From Archangium gephyra (GTDB lineage Bacteria > Myxococcota > Myxococcia > Myxococcales > Myxococcaceae), in contig QFQP01000017.1 in assembly GCA_003243425.1 (NCBI GenBank), positions 1-64,000 of the forward strand: DNA of 64,000 bases, read 5' to 3'. The position numbers and the translations under genes were made by a program. Within the stretch, counting starts at the first letter, position 1. Every line of letters starts with the position of its first letter. The notes below the pieces were generated by a model that saw only the letters and a list, made by a program, of their open reading frames with translations, did no database searches and had not been told where the DNA came from. Of the stretch, positions 9,601-19,000 are shown one piece after another.

Positions 9601-9785
9601 ACGTGAGCTTCCAGGTTCACCTCTTCGATTCCGGCGTCATCGAGTTCCACTACGGAGCGATGACCGTCACGGGCCCTTCTGCGACGGTGTGGCTCGAAGC
9701 GCCGTCGGGAGGGCACGCCGTGTCCGCAGGCGTGAACACCGAAGGCACCATCGCCTCCAACTCCGGCATCAGGTTCACGCCATGA
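6612..9785 (+). CDS. Giant multidomain lipoprotein A (Ig-like, nidogen-like, lamin-tail)
   Basis: 1,057 residues from a GTG, with a lipoprotein signal (FFIGQCALLVLAAC). Residues about 30-450 are a run of Ig-like modules of about 85-95 residues, each opening with a GxPVxLxW-type strand. A nidogen-like beta domain follows (FVTFENV, LAPYWDDL, YVIQWDKV). Next comes a lamin-tail domain (LRITEAMPSPEAS...GQWVELHN, about residues 710-830). A second nidogen-like domain ends the protein (GFVSFGSP, VAPFWDRL, IEFHYGAM). It is the first of three tandem paralogues and overlaps the next gene by ATGA. Lamin-tail domains in bacteria occur in secreted proteins and may tether DNA or enzymes. The exact role is unknown. 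Confidence 0.85.
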   Translation: MRSTSFFIGQCALLVLAACTDVARPRTPLPARITHFIASSTETKPGVPVQLSFTTVDATAVWLIDDHGNELAIEGDASAGRATVSPERSTFYVLNAVGPDGGDAAFVQVSVQELPRDVYLLAVPDEVEAGHSAQLIWSAAGADEVTLKTATTQLRLPGARGVLTVTPTRSERYELSAGPAGYSAATEVRVRPKLLTFTLDAPNGLTAGTPVTLRWTSRGAQQLVLRETTFGRLTEVSDDGAFDWTVPTTLPNGAPVQTGVPLRFELLASSNAGTDVRNVTAVVGDVPLIERVTAPAAATSGGHFTLSWNTLNASKVAIELDGQRLFETQTSERARAEAGSVSLPSPAGETNYTLIASNDRDVSARSVVTVRPTPIATIDAFTVTPSLVQWRTTNAQRVQLRVANGPTIAVNDTTPAQGSFTFRVASAQALVLEAINAAGDITSSTKRFEPGTAPVVQLSPSPTIVGNTITLNWALASLGVTDVAGLPTPRPPKLANSPHFANLTDPTTLLFADRADGTAELPLPAGFHFMLLGVERPKLWVSVNGFVTFENVAVSNVNRPLVDTPAMLAPYWDDLALSGSSRVLAGFGPPLPSGERRYVIQWDKVVGAGDELTFQLQLTESGAVTFVYGDMSGQTGSAATIGVHDPLQGVSQEVTTPIASNDELRFFSGAAPDASFQFIARTSRLVTFVGRTATEVIPFVVPLVALDRGSLRITEAMPSPEASVSFGGQWVELHNTMNVDVELSGVKLRSNSSNPDGGFVADGVVIPAKGYVVLGASTDPVENGGANVTVVMSDVPLDPGADTLRLSLLQTELDSLSWTTSIVGRSIQQSSGVLVGGDLASRAPLCTRGVRTFGPDGAIGTPGAENEACPPYVMSRIAGAYVELGTQTGDVELLSTVNSYRGFGDVQLPAPFTYFGQAFDTLSLSLSGFVSFGSPLLQAHEVMNDVRPDTTAPNGVVAPFWDRLIRNFSGHVWLRRTPNRTIISWQDFRAWGLSASNVSFQVHLFDSGVIEFHYGAMTVTGPSATVWLEAPSGGHAVSAGVNTEGTIASNSGIRFTP

Positions 9786-12700
9786 GCGCGCGCGTCTTCG
9801 CTTCTCTCTGCGCCGTGGTGCTCGCGGGCTGCCCCCAGGACGTGGTGGTCGACGATTCAGCGCCGCGCATCGTCACGTTCACGGCGTCACGCACGAGCGT
9901 CGAACCGGGCGAACGCGTGACGTTGTCGTGGCAAACCGAGAACGCCGTGACGGTCGACCTCAACGACGCCGCGCTCGGCGCTACCCGCAGCGTGGTCATC
10001 AATGGCTCGGAGAGCGTCGACGTGCAGAAGAACTCGCTCTACGTGCTCACGGCGCGCAACTCGAACGGCGCGCTGAGCCGCGCCATCGTCGCGGTGTCCG
10101 TGAACAAGTCGCGCAGCGGGCCGGTGCTCACGGCGATGCCGCGCGAAATCGACGTCGGCCAGGAAGTGACGCTCGCGTGGTCGGCGCTCGAGGGCGTGAC
10201 GCTCAGCGCCACACCAGGCGGCGGCATCGACGTGGCTGGAAAGAACAGCGTCACCGTGTCGCCGACGACGACCACCACCTACACGCTCACCGATGGCGAA
10301 CGCATGACCACGACGCGCGTGCTCGTGCGGCCCACGGTGCTGCGCTTCGAAGCGTCGAGTGACGCCATCGACGTGACCGACGCGGGCGCCTCGGTGAGCC
10401 TGTCGTGGGACACCGCGAACGCGACGCGCGTGCGGCTGCTGGCACCCGGGCGGGCCGTGCTCGTCGACAGCACCGCAGCAGATGGTGGCTTCACCGACGT
10501 GTTGTCACCGCCCGTCGATGGCAGCCGGCTGCTTCGCTACGAGCTGCTCGTCGACGGTGACGACGCGCAGCAGGTCACGCGCGTCCTCTCGTTGCCGGTG
10601 CGCGGGAGCCCGGTGTTCACCTCGGTGGAAGCGCCACAGTTCGCGCGCGTGGGTGACGACGTGGAGCTGAAGTGGACGACGCTCGGAGCCGACACCGTGT
10701 CGGTGCTGCGCGCTGGGCTCGAAGTGCACCGCACCCGCGACGCGGCTGCAGGGACCTTTCGCATGACGGCACCCGCCAACGACTTCGCGCTCGAGCTGGT
10801 GGCGCGGAGCGAGCGCGCCGGCGTCGCCCGCGCCAATGTCGAGGTGCAGATCGTCGGCGCGCCGAGCATCACGCTGTCGACGGTCCCCGCCTCCGTGACG
10901 CGCGGCACGCCGTATCGACTGGCGTGGGCCGGTCAGTACGTCCGCAACGTGCACATCTACGACGGGGCCGGCAGCGAGCTGTACGCCGGGCTCGACGTGA
11001 ATGATTCAGCGACGGCGCCACTCGTCTTCAACGCCGCAGACCCGCACACGTTTCACGTCGTCGCCGACAATTCGCTGGGTGAATACGCGAACGACACGCT
11101 CACGGTGACGCCCGCGAATGCGTTCACGTTCACGCCATCGCTGACGGGTTCGATTCCCAGCGGCCGCCGCGTGAGCCTCAGCTGGACCGGCGGTGAAACG
11201 CTCTACGGCTTTCCGCACGATGAAGTCGTGACCCGGAGCGCGGCGTTCGACGACATCTCGGTCACCGGCACACGCCTGCAGTTCGCGAACGACGCCGACG
11301 ACGAAATCGCGCCCATCGTCACCACGTTCCGCGCGCCGTTCTACGGGCGCATCGTCGGCGACGTCATCAACGTGAGCACCAACGGCTACCTCACGTTCGG
11401 GCCGGGCAACGACGTGAACTATCTCGACGCGCCGTTGCCTTCGACGCGCCTGGAGCGCCTCACGCTCGCGCCGTACTGGGAAGACCTGAGGCTCGAAGCC
11501 GGCGAGGTGCACTGGCAGGTGAAGACCGTCGGCAGTGAACAGGTGCTCATCGTGCAGTGGAGCAACGCGGTCTTCGGCGCGGTCACCGGCAATCAGTTCC
11601 AGCTCAAGCTCTTCAGCAACGGCCAGGTCGATTTCGATTACGCGGTCATGAACGTCAGCGGTGGCCGCGTTGGCATTCAAGGCCCGCGCGGCGACGAAGG
11701 CGTGGTGTTCCCCTCGAACCCCGTCAGCGGGCTCGGCCTCACCTTCTGCGCGCCCAGGCAGAGCCCGGTGACGCTGCCGGTGCGTTCGCGAAGTCCGTAC
11801 GGTGGCTTCGTTCGCGCAAACGGCTCGTTCGTCACCGTGAGCGCGCGGTTCGACGTGGTGCATCCGTACGAGCTGCAACTGAGCGAAGTGCAGCTGGCGC
11901 CGGTGGTCGGCCGTGAAGGGCAGTGGCTCGAGTTCTTCAACGCGCGCAGCACGGCCATCGACCTCTCGAGCTGGTCACTCGACTTCACCGACGGAGGCAC
12001 GGCTCCGCTCTCGGGTTCGGTTCCTCCGCGCGACGTTCGGGTGTTCGGCGCCACCACCGACGCTGCGCTCAACGACGACGCCGGAGTCGACGTGGCGTTG
12101 AGCAACCTCGACCTGGGCACCAGCAGCGGTTCGTTCAGCTGGAGTCGCGAGGGCACCGTCGACGAGTTCGTCTGGTCGTCGCGGGTGAACGGCTTCGCGC
12201 AAGTGAACGACCCGGGCCCCTTCCGCTACGCAGGCGACGCGCCGGCCGCCCCGCTGAGGGCTCAACGCTGCCTCGCCGGCCCGACCTACGGCTTTCAGAC
12301 GCCTCGGCAGCACGGAACGCCGGGCACGCCATCGTCGTGCGGCTTCGGCTACGGCTGGGAACATCTGGCGCCGGGCTACTTCGACGTCTCGTCTCGCGGG
12401 CTGAAGATCATCGGCGCCACGACGACGACGACACTGCTGACGGTCGACCTCTCGCGAGCGCCTTTCTCGTTCTTCGGCGTCTCGAGGAGCGCGGTGCGCG
12501 TGTCGGCCGACGGCTACCTCACGTTCGACCTCACCGCGCCCAACGACCTCTTCGACCTCAACGCGCCGAGCCCGTCGTCGCCCAACTCCGTCATCGCGAT
12601 CTTCGCCGATGATCTCGGCGGTCGCGTGCCCGGTTCAGGCGTCTTCATGTACCGCGCCGCGCAGAACGAAGACCCGTGGGCGAGCGCACCGCACTGGATC

Positions 12701-12952
12701 TTCCAGTGGCATCACTGGTCACACGGCGCACGCGACGACCTGAACTTCCAGGTGAAGCTCTTCGACGACGGCGTCATCGAGTACCACTTCGCGACGATGG
12801 ACAGCGGCGGCACCATCAGCCGCTACGGCAGCGGCGAGTCAGCGAACTCGTGGCTCGAGAACGGCGCGGGAGATCAAGCGCTCGTCATCAACGCGCAGGC
12901 CCTCACGCCGGGCATCTCGGCGTTCACCGCGTACAGGTTCTTCCCTCGATGA
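9782..12952 (+). CDS. Giant multidomain lipoprotein B (paralogue of A)
   Basis: 1,056 residues starting at the ATG that overlaps the stop of gene A by 4 nt. The signal peptide MSARVFASLCAVVLAGC has a clear lipobox. The order is the same as in A: Ig-like modules (about residues 28-460), a nidogen-like domain (GYLTFGPG, LAPYWEDL, LIVQWSNA), a lamin-tail domain (LQLSEVQLAP...GQWLEFFNARS, about 690-790), and a second nidogen-like domain (GYLTFDLT, WIFQWHHW, VIEYHF). The longer open frame upstream of 9782 is antisense/overlap with gene A and lacks a signal. It is part of a four-gene translationally coupled operon. Confidence 0.85.
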   Translation: MSARVFASLCAVVLAGCPQDVVVDDSAPRIVTFTASRTSVEPGERVTLSWQTENAVTVDLNDAALGATRSVVINGSESVDVQKNSLYVLTARNSNGALSRAIVAVSVNKSRSGPVLTAMPREIDVGQEVTLAWSALEGVTLSATPGGGIDVAGKNSVTVSPTTTTTYTLTDGERMTTTRVLVRPTVLRFEASSDAIDVTDAGASVSLSWDTANATRVRLLAPGRAVLVDSTAADGGFTDVLSPPVDGSRLLRYELLVDGDDAQQVTRVLSLPVRGSPVFTSVEAPQFARVGDDVELKWTTLGADTVSVLRAGLEVHRTRDAAAGTFRMTAPANDFALELVARSERAGVARANVEVQIVGAPSITLSTVPASVTRGTPYRLAWAGQYVRNVHIYDGAGSELYAGLDVNDSATAPLVFNAADPHTFHVVADNSLGEYANDTLTVTPANAFTFTPSLTGSIPSGRRVSLSWTGGETLYGFPHDEVVTRSAAFDDISVTGTRLQFANDADDEIAPIVTTFRAPFYGRIVGDVINVSTNGYLTFGPGNDVNYLDAPLPSTRLERLTLAPYWEDLRLEAGEVHWQVKTVGSEQVLIVQWSNAVFGAVTGNQFQLKLFSNGQVDFDYAVMNVSGGRVGIQGPRGDEGVVFPSNPVSGLGLTFCAPRQSPVTLPVRSRSPYGGFVRANGSFVTVSARFDVVHPYELQLSEVQLAPVVGREGQWLEFFNARSTAIDLSSWSLDFTDGGTAPLSGSVPPRDVRVFGATTDAALNDDAGVDVALSNLDLGTSSGSFSWSREGTVDEFVWSSRVNGFAQVNDPGPFRYAGDAPAAPLRAQRCLAGPTYGFQTPRQHGTPGTPSSCGFGYGWEHLAPGYFDVSSRGLKIIGATTTTTLLTVDLSRAPFSFFGVSRSAVRVSADGYLTFDLTAPNDLFDLNAPSPSSPNSVIAIFADDLGGRVPGSGVFMYRAAQNEDPWASAPHWIFQWHHWSHGARDDLNFQVKLFDDGVIEYHFATMDSGGTISRYGSGESANSWLENGAGDQALVINAQALTPGISAFTAYRFFPR

Positions 12953-15900
12953 GAACACTCCTGCTCTTGTCTCTTGCGCTCGTCGCGTGCAGGCCGCCGG
13001 CCATCGAGACCCCGAGGCCGCCGCACATCGATTCCTTCGCGGTCTCGAAGACGTCCACGGTCGCTGGTGAAACGTTGACGCTGTCGTGGCGCGTGTCGAA
13101 CGCCACAGACCTCGAGCTCCGTGAAGCCACGCTCGGGACCCTCGAGGTTCCCGCGACGCAGTTCGAAGGCAGCATCGAGGTGAAGCCGACGGTCAACTCG
13201 GTGTTCGTGCTGACCGTGCGGAGCCGGGGCGGGACCGATGCACGCGCGTTGCCGGTGACGGTGGGCGCGGCGCCCGGCCCGACGTCCTTCGTCGCTCTGC
13301 CACCCGTCATCGGTGGCGGCGACGTGACGACGCTGGTGTGGACAGCGCCGTCCGCCCGACGCGTTTCGTTGCGTGCAGGTTCGACGGAGCTCGACACGGG
13401 CGGCCAACTGACTGCGGGCGCGGTCACGGTGCGACCGCTGCAAGACACCACGTACGCGCTCGATGTCGACGGTGAGGTCCACGAGGTGCGCGTCACCGTG
13501 CAGCCGGCGATTCTCGAGTTCACGGCGAGCGCGAGGGCCATCGAAGTCGATGGCTTCATCACGCTGTCGTGGCGCACCGCCGGTGCGACGGAGGTCCGGC
13601 TGACCGGAGGCATTCCGGTGACGTCGTTCGTGCCTGACTCGGGCTTCAGCGAGCGGCTGAGCACGCCGGGCGTCGTCAGGTACGAACTGGTCGCCGAGAA
13701 GGGCAACGAGCGCATGACGAGGACACTCGAGGTGCTCGTGGGTATCGACCTCGCCGTCACGAGACTCGCGATGCCGGGCGTCGCGGCGCGCGGTGGCACC
13801 TACGGCCTGCGCTGGGACACCATCGCCGCCGACACCATCGAAGTCCGCGTCGACGGCGTCAACGTGTTCACCACGAGCACGCCATCGCGGGTGTCGTCGG
13901 GGTCGACGTCGATCCCCACGCCCGGTGACGACTTCGAGGTCGAGTTCATCGCCATCGATTCACGTGGGCCTCGCGTCAGCCGTCGCACGCGCGTCGACGT
14001 GGTCGGCATTCCCACGAGCGTGACGCTGAGCGCGTCGCCGACCACCGTGAACGCGGGCGACGCCGTCACCTTGTCGTGGAGCTCGCCCGACTCGCGCCAC
14101 GTGCGCATCGTCGACGGCGACGGTCAGCCGGTGTCTTCAGTGAGCGGCATCGCCGCGGAAAACGGTTCGACCACCGTTCATCCGCCGCACGACGGCACCA
14201 CGTACCGCATCGCCGCCGACAACCTGCTGGGCAGCACGCCCGTCACCGCGAGCGCGACGGTCGTGGTCACCGGCACTCCGCTCGACGTCGTTCAGTCGCC
14301 ACGCACCGCCGTGAGCGGCGGTCGACTCGACGTCGTTGCCAACGAACCGCAGGCGGTGCTCGTGGGTTTCCCGCATCACCAGGTGCTCGAAGCCGCGCGC
14401 TCCGAATTCGTCGACATCAGCAGCACCGGGCAAGCACTCGACATCGTGAACAGCCCCGGCGTCGCCGCAGTGACCCCCGGCTTCGACACGTGGTTGTGGG
14501 GCGAGAAGCAACCCGCGCAGCTCGTCGTCTCGCGCGCAGGCTGGATGGCGTTCGGCGCACCGCAGGTGAACGTGGTCAACGACGTCGCGCTGCCGTCGTC
14601 ACTGGCGCCACGCCGACTCATCGCGCCGTTCTTCGACGACCTGCGCATGACCAGCAGCTCGTCCATCTGGTGGCAGGTGGTGGGTGACGCGCCGAACGAG
14701 CGGCTCATCGTGCAGTGGTCACGCATGCAGATCGGCACCGACGCCAGCACCGAGCTCACGTTTCAAGCGCACGTGCACCAGAACGGGAGCGTCTCGTTCC
14801 ACTACGACACCATGCGCCTGCCGACGCTCTACACGGGCTTCGTCATCGGCCTTCAAGACGCGTTCGCGCAGCGCGCGGTGACGAGCGACTTCGTGCCGGT
14901 CGATGACACCGCGCTGTACTTCTTCAGCCCACTCAGCAGCTCGGCGCCGCTGACGGCCGCGCGGCGAACGACCTGGGGCGGCTTCGTACAGAAGAACGGC
15001 GTATCGGCGCTGATCTCCCGCGCCTCGAAGGTCGTCGGCCTGCCTGAAGACCTCGCGGTCACCGAGGTGATGTCGAGGCCACGCGTGACCGACGGACAGT
15101 ACATCGAGCTGCTCAATCGAACCGCGGCCCCGCTCGAGCTCTCCGGCTGGTCACTCGGCGGCAGCTTCACGTTCCCGTCCGGGTTCACGCTCCCGGTCGA
15201 CACACCGGTGGTCGTGGGCGCATCGATGAACGCCGCTGAGAACGACGACGCGGGCGTGGCACTCGCGTGGTCGAACTTCTCGCTCGATGGCGGCGCGTTC
15301 TTCTTCGGCGTGAACGACGCGGGCGTGCACATCGCGACGAGCTCCGACGCAGGCGTGGCGCGAGTCATCGAGCCGGGCATCACCACCTGCGATGCGCAGA
15401 CCACGTACGGGAACGCGACGCCGCTCCAGCTCGGCAATCCCGGCGTCAATGCGGGCTGTGGCTTCGGCTACCGCGCTCACGCCATCCCCGCGAACTTCGT
15501 CGACGTCAGCGATGGCGGCACGGCGCTCGTCGTGAACGCCACCGTCGACGCCCTCACCGTGCCCATCGCGCTCGGGTCGTCACCGTTGCCGCGCGTGTTC
15601 GGTGCGCAACTCGGCGTCGTGTCGATGAGCGTCGACGGCTTCCTGGTGCCTGGCAGCACCACGGCGATCAACGGCGAGAACAAGACGAGCGCGATGAACC
15701 TCGCGGAGCCTCGCGGCGTCATCGCGCCGTTCTGGGACGATCTGCAGGTCGCTCCGGGCGGAGGCCTCTTCTGGAAGTTCATCGCTGCACCGGAGGCCCA
15801 CTGGATCTTCCAGTGGCACCACGTGCGACACCTCAACACGCAGCCGGCCGACGACCTCAACTTCGAGGTGAAGCTCTTCGCGAACGGCGTCATCGAGTAC

Positions 15901-16059
15901 CACTACGCCGAGATGCGCTCGGGCACGTTCGCGGGGTACGGCGAGGGCCGCGAGGCGACGGTGTGGCTCGAGCGCGGCGACGCTGGCGTGGCGCTCGTCG
16001 AATCCATCAACGCGCCGCTGGTTCGTTCGCGCACCGCCCTCCGCTTCACGCCGCAATGA
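12949..16059 (+). CDS. Giant multidomain lipoprotein C (paralogue of A and B)
   Basis: 1,036 residues; the ATG overlaps the stop of gene B by 4 nt. The signal peptide MRTLLLLSLALVAC is lipoprotein type. It has Ig-like modules in the N-terminal half, a nidogen-like domain (GWMAFGAP, IAPFFDDL, LIVQWSRM), a lamin-tail domain (LAVTEVMSRPRV...GQYIELLNR), and a final nidogen-like domain (IAPFWDDLQV, WIFQWHHVRH, VIEYHYAEM). WIFQWHH is shared almost exactly with paralogue B, marking B and C as the closer pair in that domain. Its stop overlaps the start of the IPT protein gene. Confidence 0.85.
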   Translation: MRTLLLLSLALVACRPPAIETPRPPHIDSFAVSKTSTVAGETLTLSWRVSNATDLELREATLGTLEVPATQFEGSIEVKPTVNSVFVLTVRSRGGTDARALPVTVGAAPGPTSFVALPPVIGGGDVTTLVWTAPSARRVSLRAGSTELDTGGQLTAGAVTVRPLQDTTYALDVDGEVHEVRVTVQPAILEFTASARAIEVDGFITLSWRTAGATEVRLTGGIPVTSFVPDSGFSERLSTPGVVRYELVAEKGNERMTRTLEVLVGIDLAVTRLAMPGVAARGGTYGLRWDTIAADTIEVRVDGVNVFTTSTPSRVSSGSTSIPTPGDDFEVEFIAIDSRGPRVSRRTRVDVVGIPTSVTLSASPTTVNAGDAVTLSWSSPDSRHVRIVDGDGQPVSSVSGIAAENGSTTVHPPHDGTTYRIAADNLLGSTPVTASATVVVTGTPLDVVQSPRTAVSGGRLDVVANEPQAVLVGFPHHQVLEAARSEFVDISSTGQALDIVNSPGVAAVTPGFDTWLWGEKQPAQLVVSRAGWMAFGAPQVNVVNDVALPSSLAPRRLIAPFFDDLRMTSSSSIWWQVVGDAPNERLIVQWSRMQIGTDASTELTFQAHVHQNGSVSFHYDTMRLPTLYTGFVIGLQDAFAQRAVTSDFVPVDDTALYFFSPLSSSAPLTAARRTTWGGFVQKNGVSALISRASKVVGLPEDLAVTEVMSRPRVTDGQYIELLNRTAAPLELSGWSLGGSFTFPSGFTLPVDTPVVVGASMNAAENDDAGVALAWSNFSLDGGAFFFGVNDAGVHIATSSDAGVARVIEPGITTCDAQTTYGNATPLQLGNPGVNAGCGFGYRAHAIPANFVDVSDGGTALVVNATVDALTVPIALGSSPLPRVFGAQLGVVSMSVDGFLVPGSTTAINGENKTSAMNLAEPRGVIAPFWDDLQVAPGGGLFWKFIAAPEAHWIFQWHHVRHLNTQPADDLNFEVKLFANGVIEYHYAEMRSGTFAGYGEGREATVWLERGDAGVALVESINAPLVRSRTALRFTPQ

Positions 16060-19000
16060 AGACACTCTTCTTCTCCGTCATGGTTCTGGCTTCGGTCGCG
16101 CTCGCGCAGCCGGTGAACGACGCGTGCGCCGACGCGCTGCCGATCGCAGCCACGCGGGGTCACGTGCGGAACCGGTCGGCGGCCGTCGCGCTCTTCGGCG
16201 CCGCGCTCGCTCCCGAAGCGCCGTTGAGCTGCGCGCCGGGCGCACAGAGCTCGCTCTGGTACGCGTTCACACCCGCGGAAGACGGCCGCTACGAGTTCTC
16301 GACGTGCCCGCAGAGCTCGTACCTGGCGACCACGCCGCTGAAGGACTTCACGATGGCCGTCTATTCCGGGCCGTGCGGCGCGCTCGCGGAAGTGAACAGC
16401 GGCTGCAACGACGACTGGTGCGGCAAGCAGCCGCGCGTGGTGGTGGAGCTGACCGCCCACGTCACCTACCGGATTCAGGTCGCGCGCTTCGACGCGGCGG
16501 CGGACAACGTCGACACCGTGCAGGTCGCGGTGGCCCGCACGAGCGGAGCCGACAACTGCGCCAGCGTTCCCGACCTCCCGTTGGACACCACCGTCGCGGT
16601 CTCGACCATCGAAGGTGAGGCGAACGACTCGCAGATCACGGCGGCCTGCTACGCGGGCATCGGGAACCTCACGACCACGCCGCAGAGCGAAGGCCCGCGC
16701 CGGGATCGCGTGCATCGCTTCACCGCACCGAGCACGGCTGCGTACAGCTTCCGCACCGGCGCTTCGAATCGCGCGTTCGACACCGTGCTGTACCTGACCG
16801 ACGGCTGCGTCAGCGCGTCGTCGCCACCACACCTCTACAGCGGCGCGCAGTGTCTGGCGGCGGCCAACCGCTTCGTCGGAACCTCGAGCGCGCAGGAGGA
16901 GCTGTCGTGCGTGCCGTTGAACGCGGGCCAACAGGTCTACGTGTGGGTCGACGAAGGGCTCGAGCAGACCGTGCCGCTCGCCGGAGGAACGGTGCCGCTC
17001 GAGGTGACGCGCTGTCAGGTCGAAGCCGAACCCAACGACACGCCCGCCACGGCCGCGCCGCTGACGTGCAAGCTCACCGGGTCGATCCAGAGCGCGGGTG
17101 ACGTCGACTTCTTCTCGCTCGGTACACCGACCGCCGGGGCGCGGGTGTTCGCGATGGCGGAGGCGAGCACGGCCACCTCGGCCACGGCGCAGTTGCAGCT
17201 GCGCGTGACCACCGGCACCGACACCGTGGAGTTCGACACCGCGGATCTCGATACGCCGTTCGGCGGCACGTCGCCGGGTGTCGCCGGTACGCCGCTCGCC
17301 AACGTTCCCCACTTCCTGCGGGTGTCGCACGACAACGTGAGCAACACGCTGCAGCCGTACCACCTGTACGCGGTGGTGCAGCCCGGCGCGGCGACGCCGG
17401 AGGTCGAGCCCAACGACACGCCGAACACCGCGACGGCGGGAGCCACGAACTACTTCTCGGGGACGACGACGGCCCCGAGTGACACCGACTTCTTCGCGTT
17501 CGAAGCGCGGGCGGGAGACGTGGTGTACCTCGCGCTCGACTCGGTGCCGGCGCGCGGGCCGGGCAACACGTCGAACCATTCTCTCGCGCTGTGGAACGCC
17601 GCGGGCCAGCTGTTCTTCGTGAACGACAACAACGTGACCGTGAACGTCTCGGCGTCTGACGGAACGCTCACGTCGTTGCTGCCTGTGGCGCCGTCGGAAC
17701 ATCTGCTCTACCGGGTGCCCGAGAGCGGCACGTACTGGGCGCGTGTGCGGCGCGAGCAGGCGACCAACCCCAACGCGGACTACCTGCTCTCCATCTCCAT
17801 CAACTGCGGCGTCGGTGGAGGCCTCGTCGCGCCGTCGCTCGCCGCGCTCACGCCAGCCTCGGGGTCGTCGCTCGGCGGAGAGCTCGTGACGTTGACGGGG
17901 GCCGGGTTCGGGCCGGGTTCGGCCGTGGCCTTCGGAAGCGCCCGCGCCGAGGTGGCGTCGGTGAGTTCCACGCAGCTCGTGGTGCGTACGCCGGTGGGCG
18001 CCGCGGGGACCGTCGATGTCTCGGTGACGAACTTCGGCTTCGCCGCGACGACGTTGAGCGGGGCGTTCACCTACGTGACGTCAAACGCTGCGCCGACGGT
18101 GACGAGCGTGACGCCTGCCGAGGGGCCGACCGCGGGGGGTCAGACCATCACGGTGCGCGGTCAGCGCTTCGCGAACACCGCCACGGTGCGCTTCGACGTG
18201 GCAGGCGACGTGCGCGCCGGCACCAACGTGAACGTGGTCAATCTCACCGAGCTCACCGTCACCACGCCGGCGCACGTCGACGGCGCGGCCACGGTCATCG
18301 TCTCGAACGCAGCGAACGAGTCAGGGAGCCTGCCTGATGGCTTCCGCTTCAACGCGCCGCCCCTGTTGACGTCGCTGACACCGGCGAGCGGCCTCACGAG
18401 CGGTGGTGCGACGGTCACGCTTCACGGCAGCAACTTCCGCTCTGGCGCGTTGGTTCGTTTCGGCACGAGCGCGGGCACAGGCGTCAACGTCGACCCGTCG
18501 GGGACCTTCGTGACCGTGGTGAGTCCGGCGAGCGCGTCGCCGGGCGTGGTGGACGTGGTGCTGGTGAACGCCGACGGCCAGCAGGCGCGACGGGCCGATG
18601 GCTTCCGGTATCTGTTGCCGTTGCCGACGTTGAGCGCGGTCGCTCCGGCACGGGGGCCGTCGAGTGGAGGCACGCTCATCACCTTGAGCGGCACCAACTT
18701 CTTCACGTCTCCGACGGTGCTGGTGAACGACGTGGCTGCGACCAACGTGTCACGCGTGAGCGCGACGCAGCTGACTGCGGTGACCCCGCCGGGAACACCG
18801 GGCATCGTGACCGTGGCGGTGGCCAACCTCGACGGGCAGCAGGCGGCGTTGATGGCGGCGTATGCCTACGACGCGGCGCCATCGATTTCGTCGGTGACGC
18901 CGGCACGTGGCCCGGTCGGCGGCGGCACGCGCGTCACCATTCACGGAGCGGACTTTCAGCCCGGCGCGTGGGTGCACATCGGTGGTGCGCCGGCCGTGGC

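Noticed and set aside
15267..16055. A longer start for the IPT protein gene
   Set aside because: The extension is Arg-rich, overlaps the well-supported paralogue C in another frame, and the signal peptide begins at 16056.
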